DNA of 43,343 nucleotides, from contig CAZYYB010000016.1 of the NCBI GenBank assembly GCA_964651515.1, forward strand, positions 1 to 43,343. The letters run 5' to 3'. Positions 7,630-16,488 of this stretch are shown here, piece after piece. This stretch comes from BOG-1184 sp964651515. Its GTDB lineage: Bacteria > Fibrobacterota > Chitinivibrionia > Chitinivibrionales > Chitinispirillaceae. The number at the start of each line of letters is the position of its first letter. Within the stretch, counting starts at the first letter, position 1. A program made the position numbers and the translations under genes. The notes beneath the pieces were generated by a model. It saw only the letters and a list, made by a program, of their open reading frames with translations. It made no database searches and was not told the DNA's origin.

Positions 7630-8328
7630 TCAGTACCGCTTCACTCGTGAATAGGATATCGAAAAATAGTTCCCGTCATCGTTGCGAACTTCGATTTTCC
7701 GTGCCCGGCCATCCTTCATGGCGCTCATCCTGACCGACTCCCTTCCCGCATCGCGATCTTTATACAGTACGTTCACCTCGGAAACTGCGGCCGAGCGCCT
7801 CTCAATCCGGACGGAAAACTCCATAGAATCCGTTTTCCACAATGATGTTATTGCAGCGTTATTTCCAAAGGTGGAATCGGCGGGTTTTTCCAGCGGATCC
7901 TCATACCTCGGGGGAACGCGGCCCGCAAGTACCTGGAGCATGTCGCCATAAGTCAATAAGCGGTTCATGCCCAGCGACGGCACCATGACCGGCTCTGAAA
8001 GATCGAATTGATCCGCTTCTTCGCCGAATCGAAACAGGCCGCGGCCGGATGCGGCGCGGATCGACCCGACCCTGATCCCCAGCGGCCCGTAGAAGTCCGC
8101 GGTAAAGGTATCGGCATTTGATTTGACCTCGATGCCGCATGCATGGTTTTCACCGTTTATGGACAGGGTCGCCTCTCCGAAGGCCAGGTACCGCTCCGGT
8201 TTCGGGGCAGGGAACAGTTGACCGACAATGGAAGCCGTCGCATTCCGGGGCGGCGGAGGCGCGATGCAGTCGAGCAGCACCAGTGCCGCAACGGTCATCC
8301 GCCGGAGGAGTCTTGTCGGAGAGGACAT
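7630..8328 (-). CDS. LolB/DUF4292-like envelope protein, possible lipoprotein
   Basis: 232 aa. The N-terminal hydrophobic segment MTVAALVLLDC ends in a Cys followed by a proline-rich stretch. This resembles a lipoprotein signal, but Asp at -1 to Cys is not a normal lipobox. The body has the LolA/LolB-type pattern of an unclosed barrel: AFGEATLSINGENHACGIEV, ADFYGPLGIRVGSI, a FRFGEEADQFDLS strand, and a long helix-to-strand section with LLTYGDMLQVLAGRVP. LolB-type proteins receive lipoproteins at the outer membrane. The gene starts 4 bases after the TPR gene stop and ends 10 bases before the PorV-like gene, so an outer-membrane biogenesis unit is likely. Assignment is by pattern, not close identity. 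Confidence 0.65.
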   Translation of the reverse strand: MSSPTRLLRRMTVAALVLLDCIAPPPPRNATASIVGQLFPAPKPERYLAFGEATLSINGENHACGIEVKSNADTFTADFYGPLGIRVGSIRAASGRGLFRFGEEADQFDLSEPVMVPSLGMNRLLTYGDMLQVLAGRVPPRYEDPLEKPADSTFGNNAAITSLWKTDSMEFSVRIERRSAAVSEVNVLYKDRDAGRESVRMSAMKDGRARKIEVRNDDGNYFSISYSRVKRY

Positions 8329-8332
8329 GCGG

Positions 8333-10060
8333 CTACTGCGGGACCTTGCCGTGCATCATCGCATCAAGCCGAAGAATTTTCTGCCTGATGCGATCCTGGT
8401 CGTCGGGATTGTATTCGAGACACTTTGCATAGGCCTTCCGGGCGCCCGCCCTATCTCCCCGTACGGACAGAATATCCGCGAAATGCTCGAAGACCTCCGG
8501 ATCGTTAGGAATCCGCGCCAGGGCCTTGCCGATATAATCGAAGGCCTTTTCGGTGTCTCCCATTTTGAAAAGAATCCACCCATAGGAATCGAGGTAGGCG
8601 CCGTTTTCAGGTTCCCTGGCAAGAGCCGATTCCAGCAGACGCCTGGCGCTGTCGAGCCGCATGCCCCTGTCCGCCCACATATAGCCGAGATAATTCGAGG
8701 CTGCCGGGTCGCCGGGCTGGAGCTTCAGGACCTTTTTGAAAGCCGCGGCGGCGCGGGGAATATCGTTGCTCCGTTCATAGCAGCTCCCGAGATCGAACCA
8801 TGCAGACGCATCGGCGCTGTCCAGTGCAACCGCCCGGGAAAAGGCGATCCGGGCCGCGGGGTACTCCTTGCGCATGCTCAGGCAGGACCCCAGAAGCCGC
8901 CATGCTCCGGGGTAGCCGGGAAATTTGGTCGAAAAACGACGCGCGACGTTGAGAGCGGCATCGAGATCCTTTTCATGCATGGCCAGAAAGTACAGATGTT
9001 CCCATGCATCGAAGTAATCGGGCTTGAGGGCCAGTGCCTTTTCAAATTCGAAATGGGCCTCGTCCGGCTTCTCGAGCGCGGCATAGGCGCATCCGAGGAA
9101 GAAATGAATTTCCGGATCGTCGATGTACTTACCAAGCAGGGAGGTCAGGAGCGGTATCGCCTGCCCATAGCGTTTTTCGTAAAAGTAGACGATCGCAAGC
9201 CCGCGGGTATAGGCGTCCTTATGCTGAACCGAGATGCGGCAGAGATATTCGTAGGCTGCCGCGGCTGCGGCATAGTCATTTCTCTGGAGGTAGACCTGTG
9301 CGGCATTGCGGGCACCATCCTCATAGGTCGAATCGACGGACGCGGCTTTCTGGAAATAAACGAGGGCGGCGGCGGTATCGCGCCTGCCCAGCGCATTGAG
9401 CCCATGCAGGTTGTAAAAGTCGGGCTTCTCCCCATACCGGGATTGCATTGCGCCGATGAAGCTGTCGGCGGCGGCAAACCGGCGAAGCGCCATCTGAATC
9501 TGGATTATTTTCAGCCCCATGCCGACCGGCGATTCGCCCCGGTCGTAAACCTGAAAATAGTAGCCCAGCGCCGTATCGAGCCTCCCTCGCGACTCGTAAA
9601 GAGCCCCCAGGCTGTAGTAGTCGGACAGCTCTTTCTTCGGGATGCCTGCAAGCGATCCGATGGTAGCGGCGGTGTCGCCGAGGGCGATATAAATGGTGGC
9701 GGCGAGTCTTTTTTCATCGGGCGAGAGATCGGGATGTTTCCCCCTCCCCTTCAGAACGGCCAGCGCCTGCTCCAGGCGGCCGTTCTCGGCATATTTCCTC
9801 GCCACAATTCTCCGCAAAAGGTGCGAGGCGGGATCGAGATCGAGCGCTTTTTTAAACAGCGAGAACGCCTCCCGATCCTGGCCGCGGTGTTCCCGGTCAA
9901 GCGCCATGATGTAGAGCTCTTCGGCCTGGTCACGGGCCGCCGTCCCGGCAGTCGCTTTCCCGGATGATGCGCCCGGATGCAATCCCGGGGGAGTACAGAG
10001 TCCGGTGAGCAGGAACAGGGAACAAAACAGCAATCGGAAATCGCGATGGTAAGGTTTCAT
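8333..10060 (-). CDS. Exported TPR-repeat protein
   Basis: 575 aa. It has a basic start and a hydrophobic core (LLFCSLFLLTGLC), so it is exported or membrane-anchored. From about residue 40 to the end it is almost entirely tetratricopeptide repeats, roughly 13-15 units. Clear examples are AEELYIMALDREHRGQDREA, ASAWFDLGSCYERSNDIPRA and AYLDSYGWILFKMGDTEKAF. The last repeats (NYLGYMWADRGMRLDSARRL) match those of the FCB and delta-proteobacterial periplasmic TPR proteins that sit beside LolB- and barrel-type genes. It probably acts as a periplasmic scaffold with the next two genes. No enzymatic motif was seen. Confidence 0.85.
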   Translation of the reverse strand: MKPYHRDFRLLFCSLFLLTGLCTPPGLHPGASSGKATAGTAARDQAEELYIMALDREHRGQDREAFSLFKKALDLDPASHLLRRIVARKYAENGRLEQALAVLKGRGKHPDLSPDEKRLAATIYIALGDTAATIGSLAGIPKKELSDYYSLGALYESRGRLDTALGYYFQVYDRGESPVGMGLKIIQIQMALRRFAAADSFIGAMQSRYGEKPDFYNLHGLNALGRRDTAAALVYFQKAASVDSTYEDGARNAAQVYLQRNDYAAAAAAYEYLCRISVQHKDAYTRGLAIVYFYEKRYGQAIPLLTSLLGKYIDDPEIHFFLGCAYAALEKPDEAHFEFEKALALKPDYFDAWEHLYFLAMHEKDLDAALNVARRFSTKFPGYPGAWRLLGSCLSMRKEYPAARIAFSRAVALDSADASAWFDLGSCYERSNDIPRAAAAFKKVLKLQPGDPAASNYLGYMWADRGMRLDSARRLLESALAREPENGAYLDSYGWILFKMGDTEKAFDYIGKALARIPNDPEVFEHFADILSVRGDRAGARKAYAKCLEYNPDDQDRIRQKILRLDAMMHGKVPQ

Positions 10061-10137
10061 GCGCTCGCTTTCACACTGCGGTTATTCATGCGATCGAAGC
10101 GGCTCCCGGTGCGGGACGAGGGGAGCCGCTCTCCGCC

Positions 10138-10944
10138 TCACTCCGGCTTTGAAACCGTAACTTCGACGGACGATTCGAGCGGAATTTTCTCTCCCGGCGA
10201 GATCGATTGCGAGATAACGATGCCGGGCGACAGGGAGGGGGCGCTCTTATAGGTGACCGTTCCAACCCGCAGGCCGCTCTCCTCGATTTTCTTCCGGGCA
10301 TCGTCGAGCGGCTCGCCCACGATGTTGGGCATTTCAACGCTCGTCGCCCGGGAACCTCTGGAAACGATCAGGTCGACCCTCACTTCGCGCGATACCATCG
10401 TACCGCTGGCCGGGTCGGCACCGATGACCTTGTCCGCGGCGACCTTATCGTTAAACTCCCGCCTGACGTCACCGGAAGTGAACCCTGCTTTACGCAGTTC
10501 GGTTTTTGCCTGCCGTTCGGTCAGGGATTGCACCTCAGGAACGGCAGCCGACTCCATGCCCCTGCTGACCACGACGAGGATGCGCCGGCCTTTCTTGACT
10601 TTGGCACCCTCCTCGGGAGTCTGGCTGATGATAACGCTGTCCGGAACCCGGCTATCGTATTCCCGCGACTTTATTTCGGTCAGGAGACCGACGCCGAAAA
10701 GTTTTTCACGCCCCTCTTCGAGGGATAGTCCGTGCACGGGCGGCACCTTGACCGTTCCCCGCTCCATGCCAACGATCCCCGGCATGATCACCACATCCAC
10801 GAGCGTGAGCGCCAGGAGCATCGCCCCGAGGGAAATACCGATTGCCCAGGGCACATAGACTTTCCAGAATTTTCTCGCCTGAACCTTTATGTGAATGGTA
10901 AAGTTGTATTCTTTTTCGGACATGCTCATCCCGGCCATCGGCAT
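10138..10944 (-). CDS. Membrane-anchored three-PASTA protein without kinase domain
   Basis: 268 aa. A cytoplasmic stub of about 30 residues is followed by a TM helix (about 32-54, WAIGISLGAMLLALTLVDVV) and then three PASTA domains (about 65-128, 132-198, 201-267). Each has the 'VP.v.g.s...A...L...Gl' start and a 'V..q.P..G..v..g..V.v.vS.G' end. PASTA domains bind muropeptides or beta-lactam-like ligands in PknB kinases and penicillin-binding proteins. Here there is neither kinase nor transpeptidase. Four in-frame ATGs (10944, 10938, 10929, 10923) occur without a good Shine-Dalgarno; 10923 (MSEKEYNF) is a plausible true start. It lies 77 bases upstream of the TPR gene in the same direction. 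Confidence 0.85.
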   Translation of the reverse strand: MPMAGMSMSEKEYNFTIHIKVQARKFWKVYVPWAIGISLGAMLLALTLVDVVIMPGIVGMERGTVKVPPVHGLSLEEGREKLFGVGLLTEIKSREYDSRVPDSVIISQTPEEGAKVKKGRRILVVVSRGMESAAVPEVQSLTERQAKTELRKAGFTSGDVRREFNDKVAADKVIGADPASGTMVSREVRVDLIVSRGSRATSVEMPNIVGEPLDDARKKIEESGLRVGTVTYKSAPSLSPGIVISQSISPGEKIPLESSVEVTVSKPE

Positions 10945-11157
10945 GAAAGTTGAAGTTTCGGGAACCGGTAAGTGCTAAAAATAGTATTTCGCGGCGGAAT
11001 TGAAGGACCGGGTGCACGGCGTGGACTATCCGCCGATAAATTTGAAACACGGGCGATCCACGGGAGGAAACGATTCCGGTCATTTCAGCCGACGACCGGG
11101 CCGCACTACCGATTAAACTTTCGGGAGGCGCTGCCCGGAGGCGGACCCGAGGCGCCC

Positions 11158-11898
11158 CTATTTGCTGTGCTGGGGAAGATCGGAAGTGGATATTGCACTT
11201 CCGCTGGTCGAGGACCCGCCCTTCAACGCAAACGCCGCGCCGATCCCGGCAACGGCCACGCCGCCGGCGGCATACTTGATCCACCCTTTGGAACCCGGCT
11301 TGAGGACATACTTGTCGATCTTCTGCAGGTTGGTGGTCCACTTGTAGGAGAACAGAATGACATTCGCCTGGTCGTTCACATGAATATCCGGGATATTGTC
11401 GAGGAACAGCGTGACCCGGACCTGATTGTGAAATTCCGGCGTGAGCCCCTTGACATCTTTGTTGACGTCTATTCTTCGCTGCTCGACGGTGAATTTTTGA
11501 ATGGGCGGCTCGGTTACCGACGGGATGGGCACAGCGGGCGTTTTGGTATCGTTGAACTCGAAAACGATTTTTTTCTCCAGCTGTTTGACCTCATAAAAGT
11601 AGCTGGCCGGCTTCTCTTTGAAAATAAAGTACCCGCTGACAATGACCTCATCGGCCTTGTTGCCGGGCTCATGCGAAATCTGGATCCCTTCGATGGAGGT
11701 GTTCTGGGCGTCGTTATCGGACGTTACCACGGCATTTTTTTTCGGCATCGCGACCGGATTCGCCGGAGCGGCGGGCACAGGCGTCACCAGCGGGGCGACC
11801 GTGGATCCGGGAGCCGCCGTCTGGGCTCCAACCGGAGCCATGGAACAAAAGAGTGCAAGAACAACCCCTGCCTTCAACCGATAGTCGTGACGTTTCAT
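11158..11898 (-). CDS. Secreted AMIN-like protein with C-terminal hydrophobic segment
   Basis: 246 aa. It has a signal peptide (LKAGVVLALFCSMAPVGAQ), a proline/alanine-rich linker (about 27-52), and a beta-rich domain (about 65-190). The latter has the AMIN-like pattern of paired strands (EVIVSGYFIFKEKPASYFYE, KKIVFEFNDTKT, QVRVTLFLDN). Residues about 208-228 (WIKYAAGGVAVAGIGAAFAL) are a glycine/alanine-rich hydrophobic stretch that could anchor it or pack in the membrane. AMIN domains bind peptidoglycan or secretin-type complexes. AGGGG lies 5 bases before the ATG. The 213-base space to the PASTA gene contains nothing I recognise. Function unknown. Confidence 0.68.
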   Translation of the reverse strand: MKRHDYRLKAGVVLALFCSMAPVGAQTAAPGSTVAPLVTPVPAAPANPVAMPKKNAVVTSDNDAQNTSIEGIQISHEPGNKADEVIVSGYFIFKEKPASYFYEVKQLEKKIVFEFNDTKTPAVPIPSVTEPPIQKFTVEQRRIDVNKDVKGLTPEFHNQVRVTLFLDNIPDIHVNDQANVILFSYKWTTNLQKIDKYVLKPGSKGWIKYAAGGVAVAGIGAAFALKGGSSTSGSAISTSDLPQHSK

Positions 11899-11999
11899 GG
11901 AACCCCTGCCTTCGTGAGTTCAGATGCGGATAATCGACCTGATAGAGCAACAATTTTAAAATAACCCATAGGGCGAACAATGTCAAGATCGGCTCTTCG

Positions 12000-12377
12000 T
12001 CACTCCGCGGTAACGAATCCGACACAATACTCTTTTTCGTGACTTATCGAAAGATGGAAAGTGGTGATCGCCTCATCGGCTATCCGCTCCCGAAGCCTGG
12101 CGTCGCCGACCTCTATCACCGGTCGACCGCCCGGGGGGGCCGTTACCTGCACGCTCTTCCATGAAGATACCCGCTGGCACGATGCCGGAAGCGCCTTGTA
12201 GAATGCCTCCTTGGCCGCCCATCGACCGGCGAAATGGGCCGCAGGATCCGCCCTGGCGTTGCAGTAGTCGATTTCGGCATCGGTGAAAATTTTCCGGAGG
12301 AAATGATCACCGTATTTGCCGATCATTTCGCCGATACGGCCGACGGCGACGATGTCGGTACCGATCCCTTTAATCAT
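12000..12377 (-). CDS. acpS: Holo-[acyl-carrier-protein] synthase
   Basis: 125 aa, standard length. It moves 4'-phosphopantetheine from CoA to the serine of acyl carrier protein. The first signature GIGTDIVAV carries metal ligand Asp8, and the second, FAGRWAAKEAFYKAL, carries Glu57 with Lys56. The C-terminal LSISHEKEYCVGFV strand is typical. GGAGAG lies 3-4 bases before the ATG. It is read divergently from the GT2 gene at 12500; the 122-base space holds a TCCTGC/GCAGGA hairpin (12429-12447) but no certain promoter. Confidence 0.95.
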   Translation of the reverse strand: MIKGIGTDIVAVGRIGEMIGKYGDHFLRKIFTDAEIDYCNARADPAAHFAGRWAAKEAFYKALPASCQRVSSWKSVQVTAPPGGRPVIEVGDARLRERIADEAITTFHLSISHEKEYCVGFVTAE

Positions 12378-12499
12378 TATCTCTCCGCATTCAGTTCATC
12401 TCCAGGCCGACGCCTCCCGCCGAAGCGATCCTGCGCTCCGAGCAGGAAAATAAATAATCTGCATAACCGTCACGCTGCATCCAGCTATTTTTTACCATC

Positions 12500-13603
12500 A
12501 TGATCTTTCCGGCTATCGCGATACTCCTCTTCTACTCGGGCAGCATGGCGCTCCTCCTCCATGGAGTTGCAAAAGCCTCCCCGGTCCGGCCTTCCGGAAA
12601 CTTGAGCCGGATGCCCGGCGTCTCGATCGTCATTCCGTTCAAAAACGAGGCACGCAACCTCGAAAACCTCCTCGCGTCCCTCGCCTCCCAGCGCTATGAT
12701 GGTCCGTATGAGGTAATTCTTGTAAACGATTGTTCCACCGATAATTATCAAGAGGTAATTGCCGGGCTGACGCAGAGCTTTCCCTTCAAGGTCATCGATT
12801 CCGCGTACTCCCCGGGCCGCAAACTGTCGAGCAAGCAGCAGGCGCTCGATCTCGGCATCCGTTCCGCCTCCTTCGAATGGGTCGCCCTGACCGATGCGGA
12901 TATGTTCCTTTCGCCGGGTTGGCTCCAATCGCTTCTGGCGGCAACGGAGGGAGGGGCAAAGCTCATATTCGGGCATACCGGCATGGAGCGGCTTCCGGGA
13001 AATCCGGTTTTCGGCTGGCTCCAGGCCTTTCAGCTCGATGCGCTCTTCGCGGTAGCGTACGGGCTTCACCGGGCCGGGATAAACGGCTCCTGCATGGGAA
13101 ACAATCTCCTGCTCTCGAAAAAAGCCTATGAAGAGTGCGGAGGATTCGATGCCATCGGCTACTCCATGGTTGAGGACCGGGCTCTGCTCCTGGCACTGAA
13201 AAAAAACGGGTGCCCGGTTGCCGCCGCCACGCCTTTTATCCCGCAGGCGATCACGCTCCCCTGCGACAGCCTGAACCGATACGCCGACCAGCTTCTCCGA
13301 TGGGCGAAGGGCGGATTCGGCAGTCGCTCCAACCTGACCGTTTTTGCCGTCGCTCTGGCCTGCCAGAACCTTGCCTGCCTGGGCGCCGCCGCCGGATTGG
13401 TTCCTCTCCCCGTTTCCCTCCTTGCGGCGGGTAATTTCCTCGCAACCTGGCTCTTCATCACGCTTGCATTCCGAAAAACCGGGTCCCGGCTGAACGGCCT
13501 GCTGTTTCCGGCGTTCTTCCCCATGCTCCTGCTCGAAACCCTGCTCCTTCCCGCCGCCCTGATTTCGGGGCGCGGCATTGTATGGAAAGGGAGGAGGATG
13601 TAA
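12500..13603 (+). CDS. Membrane GT2 family glycosyltransferase
   Basis: 367 aa. It has an N-terminal TM helix (1-22) and then a GT-A catalytic domain starting VSIVIPFKNEARNLENLL. It has VILVNDCSTDN (nucleotide binding), the DxD motif TDADM (Asp132, Asp134), an acceptor-side MVEDRAL (ED motif) and a QLLRWAKGG block like the (Q/R)xxRW motif of processive GT2 enzymes. Two to three C-terminal TM helices follow (about 285-355). This layout fits transfer of a sugar to a lipid carrier at the membrane. I see no Shine-Dalgarno before the ATG. The following radical SAM gene starts 8 bases after the stop, so the two form a pair. Confidence 0.87.
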   Translation: MIFPAIAILLFYSGSMALLLHGVAKASPVRPSGNLSRMPGVSIVIPFKNEARNLENLLASLASQRYDGPYEVILVNDCSTDNYQEVIAGLTQSFPFKVIDSAYSPGRKLSSKQQALDLGIRSASFEWVALTDADMFLSPGWLQSLLAATEGGAKLIFGHTGMERLPGNPVFGWLQAFQLDALFAVAYGLHRAGINGSCMGNNLLLSKKAYEECGGFDAIGYSMVEDRALLLALKKNGCPVAAATPFIPQAITLPCDSLNRYADQLLRWAKGGFGSRSNLTVFAVALACQNLACLGAAAGLVPLPVSLLAAGNFLATWLFITLAFRKTGSRLNGLLFPAFFPMLLLETLLLPAALISGRGIVWKGRRM

Positions 13604-13610
13604 TCGGCCG

Positions 13611-14579
13611 ATGAAACCCCTTCTCCTGCACTATTACGTCACTCTGCGATGCAATGCACGGTGCTCATTCTGCGATATCTGGCGGGAGGAGGCTCCTCCC
13701 GATGCATCGCTTCGGGATGTCGCGAAGAACCTTGCCGATGCGAGACGGGCCGGATGCAGGTTTGTCGATTTTACCGGCGGAGAACCGCTGCTCAACAGGG
13801 AGCTTCCGCAGTTCCTGCAGACGGCGAAGCGGCTGGGATACATTACCTCGGTAACGACCAACTGCCTGCTCTTCCCGCAGCGGGCGGGCGAACTTGCCGG
13901 GCTGGTCGACCTCCTGCACTTCAGCCTCGATGCCGACACCGCCGAGGTTCACGACGCCATACGGGGAGGTCAATCGTTTCGGCGGGTACTCGACAGCATC
14001 GACATCGCGATACAAAACCGGCTCACTCCCGATCTGCTGTTCACCTATACCGATGAAAACATCGGCGCCCTCGATGGCGTCATCAGGCTCGGCCGGGAAA
14101 AACGGCTCATGGTTATCCTGGACCCGGTTTTCACCCTCGAAGGAGGTGATCGGGTGAGCAGCGAGACTCATGCGCAAGCGATTAAATTTTCGAAGCATAA
14201 TGGCGTTTATCTCAACCGAGCCCTCATTACCCTCCGCAAGCGGGGGGGAAACAGCGCAGCCTCTCCGCTCTGCCGGGCCGTCGATGCTGCAATCGTCATC
14301 ATGCCCGACAACCGGCTCGTGCTCCCCTGCTTTCATCATCGGCAGGAGTTCCTTCGTCTCGACGGCAACCTTGAAAAGGCGCTCCGCTCCCCGGAGCGGA
14401 ACAATGCCATCGGAATGCAGGGTCGCTACCCCTTCTGCGAGGGGTGCCACATCAACTGCTATTTCGATCCCTCGTTCAGCTTCATGCGCAATCGGCTCTT
14501 TGTGCAGTCCATGGCGGCAAAGCTTGGCTATGCCCGGCAGAAATACGCCCGCTACCGTCGCCCGTTGCCCACAATTTAG
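13611..14579 (+). CDS. Radical SAM protein paired with GT2
   Basis: 322 aa from the ATG at 13611. An in-frame ATG at 13578 would overlap the GT2 gene and adds no conserved residues. The CX3CX2C cluster motif is CNARCSFC (Cys14, 18, 21). It is followed by FVDFTGGEPLL (the GGE motif), SVTTNCLLF, and LHFSLDADTAEVHDAIRGG. The C-terminal third has additional cysteines (PLCRAVDAA, LPCFHH, FCEGCHINCYF), which suggest a SPASM/Twitch-like auxiliary Fe-S site. The N-terminal style (CNxRCxxCxIW) is shared with the radical SAM at 25506-26567, which also lies beside lipid/sugar genes. The substrate is unknown; tailoring of a sugar or lipid is possible. Confidence 0.82.
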   Translation: MKPLLLHYYVTLRCNARCSFCDIWREEAPPDASLRDVAKNLADARRAGCRFVDFTGGEPLLNRELPQFLQTAKRLGYITSVTTNCLLFPQRAGELAGLVDLLHFSLDADTAEVHDAIRGGQSFRRVLDSIDIAIQNRLTPDLLFTYTDENIGALDGVIRLGREKRLMVILDPVFTLEGGDRVSSETHAQAIKFSKHNGVYLNRALITLRKRGGNSAASPLCRAVDAAIVIMPDNRLVLPCFHHRQEFLRLDGNLEKALRSPERNNAIGMQGRYPFCEGCHINCYFDPSFSFMRNRLFVQSMAAKLGYARQKYARYRRPLPTI

Positions 14580-14585
14580 CGTCGT

Positions 14586-15707
14586 CTAAAGGACAGCGTA
14601 CTTCCGGACCGTATCCAGCCGTTTTCCGGAGAGCCCTATGTTCTCCCACGATCGAATAACCCCCTCCTTGCGCAGCTTGGTTATTCTTCCCGCGGTGAGC
14701 GGTCCGAGCCCCGGAACCCGCAGGAGCATCAGCTTGTCGGAGGAGTTGAGCGGCACCGGAAAAACCTCCGGATGGTGATCCGCCCAGACCTGTTTCGGGT
14801 CGGCATCGAGCGAAAAGAAGCCGCCCCGATCGAAGAAGAAGTCCTGCATTGCGAACTTGTATTTCCGGATGAGGAAATCCGCCTGATAGATCCGGTGCTC
14901 CCGGATGAAGGTTGCATCCGGGCGTTCCGGATCCGGATGCCCGGCAGGGGCAGCGCCGGCGGCGAGGTCCTTGCTCTGATAGGCGGAAAAGTAGACACGA
15001 TGCATCCGCAGGCGACTGTAGAGTCCGGTGGTGTAGGTGATAATTTCCCGATCGGTCTCGTCCGACGCTCCCACGATAAACTGCGTGGTGGTCTTGATCC
15101 GCTCATGGGGCATCCCCCTGCCGGTCAGGGAGCTGATCAGCTTCAGCGGCCGGATAATGTCGGTCTCGAAGTGCTTCATCGAAGAGAGCCTCCGGCAGTG
15201 CCGCTCTCCCGGCGTTTCAATGTTGATCGAAACGGCGCTGGCGAGCGACAGGGTCTCCTCGATGGCCGCGTTCGAAGCGCCGGGAATGACCTTGAGGTGG
15301 ATATACCCGCGAAAGTGAAACTTCCGGCGCAGGATGAAGGCGGTATCGTTGAGGAGCCCCATGGATCGGTCGGGGGAGCCGACCACTCCGCTCGAAAGGA
15401 AGAGCCCGAACACCTTACGGCGATCCCAGTAGTCCATGAAGAGGCGTGCCATTGCCTGCGGATCGATCGTGGCGCGCGGAACATCGGCCGCAGAGCGGTA
15501 AGGGCAATAAAGGCAATCGTTTACACAGACATTCGAAATAAGCGTCTTAAGGATGACCGCATTGCCGCCGCTCGGCAGGGAGACCGGATAGAGCCACGCG
15601 CCGTCGCTGCCTCGGGTCCGGTGGTTGTGGTCGTCGGCACCGCAAGCGCAGCTGAGGTCGAAGCGCGAGGCATCGGAGAGGAGCTTGAGTTTGTCGTGCG
15701 GGTCCAT
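14586..15707 (-). CDS. DNA modification/repair-type radical SAM protein with helix-hairpin-helix tail
   Basis: 373 aa. CVNDCLYC (Cys61, 65, 68) is the 4Fe-4S motif, and the surrounding residues (YPVSLPSGGNAVILKTLISN, YRSAADVPRA) match the family annotated as putative DNA modification/repair radical SAM protein (TIGR03916). That family is normally found beside a UDG-superfamily partner. FLSSGVVGSPDRSM and INIETPGERH are family-typical. The tail from about 325 (LLRVPGLGPLTAGRITKL) is a DNA-binding helix-hairpin-helix. Extra N-terminal cysteines (CACG, 20-23) are present. It lies 55 bases after lexA on the same strand. No UDG partner lies in the window. Its substrate is unproven; the call is by family pattern. 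Confidence 0.85.
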   Translation of the reverse strand: MDPHDKLKLLSDASRFDLSCACGADDHNHRTRGSDGAWLYPVSLPSGGNAVILKTLISNVCVNDCLYCPYRSAADVPRATIDPQAMARLFMDYWDRRKVFGLFLSSGVVGSPDRSMGLLNDTAFILRRKFHFRGYIHLKVIPGASNAAIEETLSLASAVSINIETPGERHCRRLSSMKHFETDIIRPLKLISSLTGRGMPHERIKTTTQFIVGASDETDREIITYTTGLYSRLRMHRVYFSAYQSKDLAAGAAPAGHPDPERPDATFIREHRIYQADFLIRKYKFAMQDFFFDRGGFFSLDADPKQVWADHHPEVFPVPLNSSDKLMLLRVPGLGPLTAGRITKLRKEGVIRSWENIGLSGKRLDTVRKYAVL

Positions 15708-15762
15708 AAATACCAGTTTTTCTTGTTATTCTTCGATCATTTAAGGATTTTTCTTAATTTAG

Positions 15763-16395
15763 TTATGCCCCACATCTCCTTATCACCCCTACCAGTTTCC
15801 CGGCTATATACACGCTCTGGGGCGCAGAAATGATTATATCCTCGTAGGCCGGGTTCTCCGCATGGAGGACGATGGCATCGTCGCGCTTAAAGAAACGCTT
15901 CAATGTAGCCTCTCCTTCGATAACGGCGACAACGACTTCTCCGTTTGTTGCCGTGGGATGTTGCCGCACGACCGCGATGTCGCCGTCGAACACGCCCATG
16001 TCCTTCATGCTCTGCCCCTTCACCCGGAGGGTAAAGAGCCCGTCGCCCTTGAACAGGGTGCGGTCAAGGGTCACGGTACCCTCGCAGTTCTCCTCGGCGG
16101 TAATCGGCAATCCGGCCGCAACCCGGCCGATGAGCGGAACCTCGAACCCGTTACCGTCGCCGATCGAACTGAACGGCGCTTTGACATCGATGCCCCGAGC
16201 CTTGCCGCTTACCACCTTCAGGTAGCCCTTCTTTTCGATAAGCCGGAGGTGCTGGCGAACGTTGTTCGCGCTGCGGTATCCGAGCCCATCGGCAATTTCG
16301 CGAACCGTTGGGGGAAAGCCGGTCGCACTGCGATGGTCGATAATGAACGAATACACGCGATTCTGCTCAGAAGTCAACTGAACGGGAAGCATCAT
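15763..16395 (-). CDS. lexA: SOS repressor LexA
   Basis: 210 aa from the ATG at 16395, chosen for AAGGAG 5 bases upstream; a longer in-frame extension lacks a site. The N-terminal winged helix spans residues 1-70 (LTSEQNRVYSFIIDHRSATG, FPPTVREIADGLGYRS). The cleavage site is Ala94-Gly95 in GRVAAGLP. The catalytic dyad is Ser129 (VKGQSMKDMG) and Lys166 (EATLKRFF), followed by HAENPAYEDI. RecA-stimulated self-cleavage lifts repression of DNA-repair genes. Its promoter region carries a palindrome inside the -35/-10 spacer (16489-16517), as expected for autoregulation. The next gene is a DNA-repair-type radical SAM protein, probably on the same transcript. Confidence 0.96.
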   Translation of the reverse strand: MMLPVQLTSEQNRVYSFIIDHRSATGFPPTVREIADGLGYRSANNVRQHLRLIEKKGYLKVVSGKARGIDVKAPFSSIGDGNGFEVPLIGRVAAGLPITAEENCEGTVTLDRTLFKGDGLFTLRVKGQSMKDMGVFDGDIAVVRQHPTATNGEVVVAVIEGEATLKRFFKRDDAIVLHAENPAYEDIIISAPQSVYIAGKLVGVIRRCGA

Positions 16396-16488
16396 TTGCA
16401 CTCCTTGGTTGGTCGATGACGAGGTCACCCGGTGAAGCGCGATAGAGAGCCGCCCCCGAAACCCCGGGGCCCCTCACCTGCTCAAAGC

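Noticed and set aside
8228..9967. 579-codon plus-strand ORF opposite the TPR gene
   Set aside because: The minus strand encodes clear TPR repeats; the plus ORF is a long shadow caused by codon bias.
12429..12447. TCCTGC-N7-GCAGGA hairpin as the acpS or GT2 terminator
   Set aside because: It lies between two divergent starts, where a terminator is not expected; it is left as a minor palindrome of unknown role.
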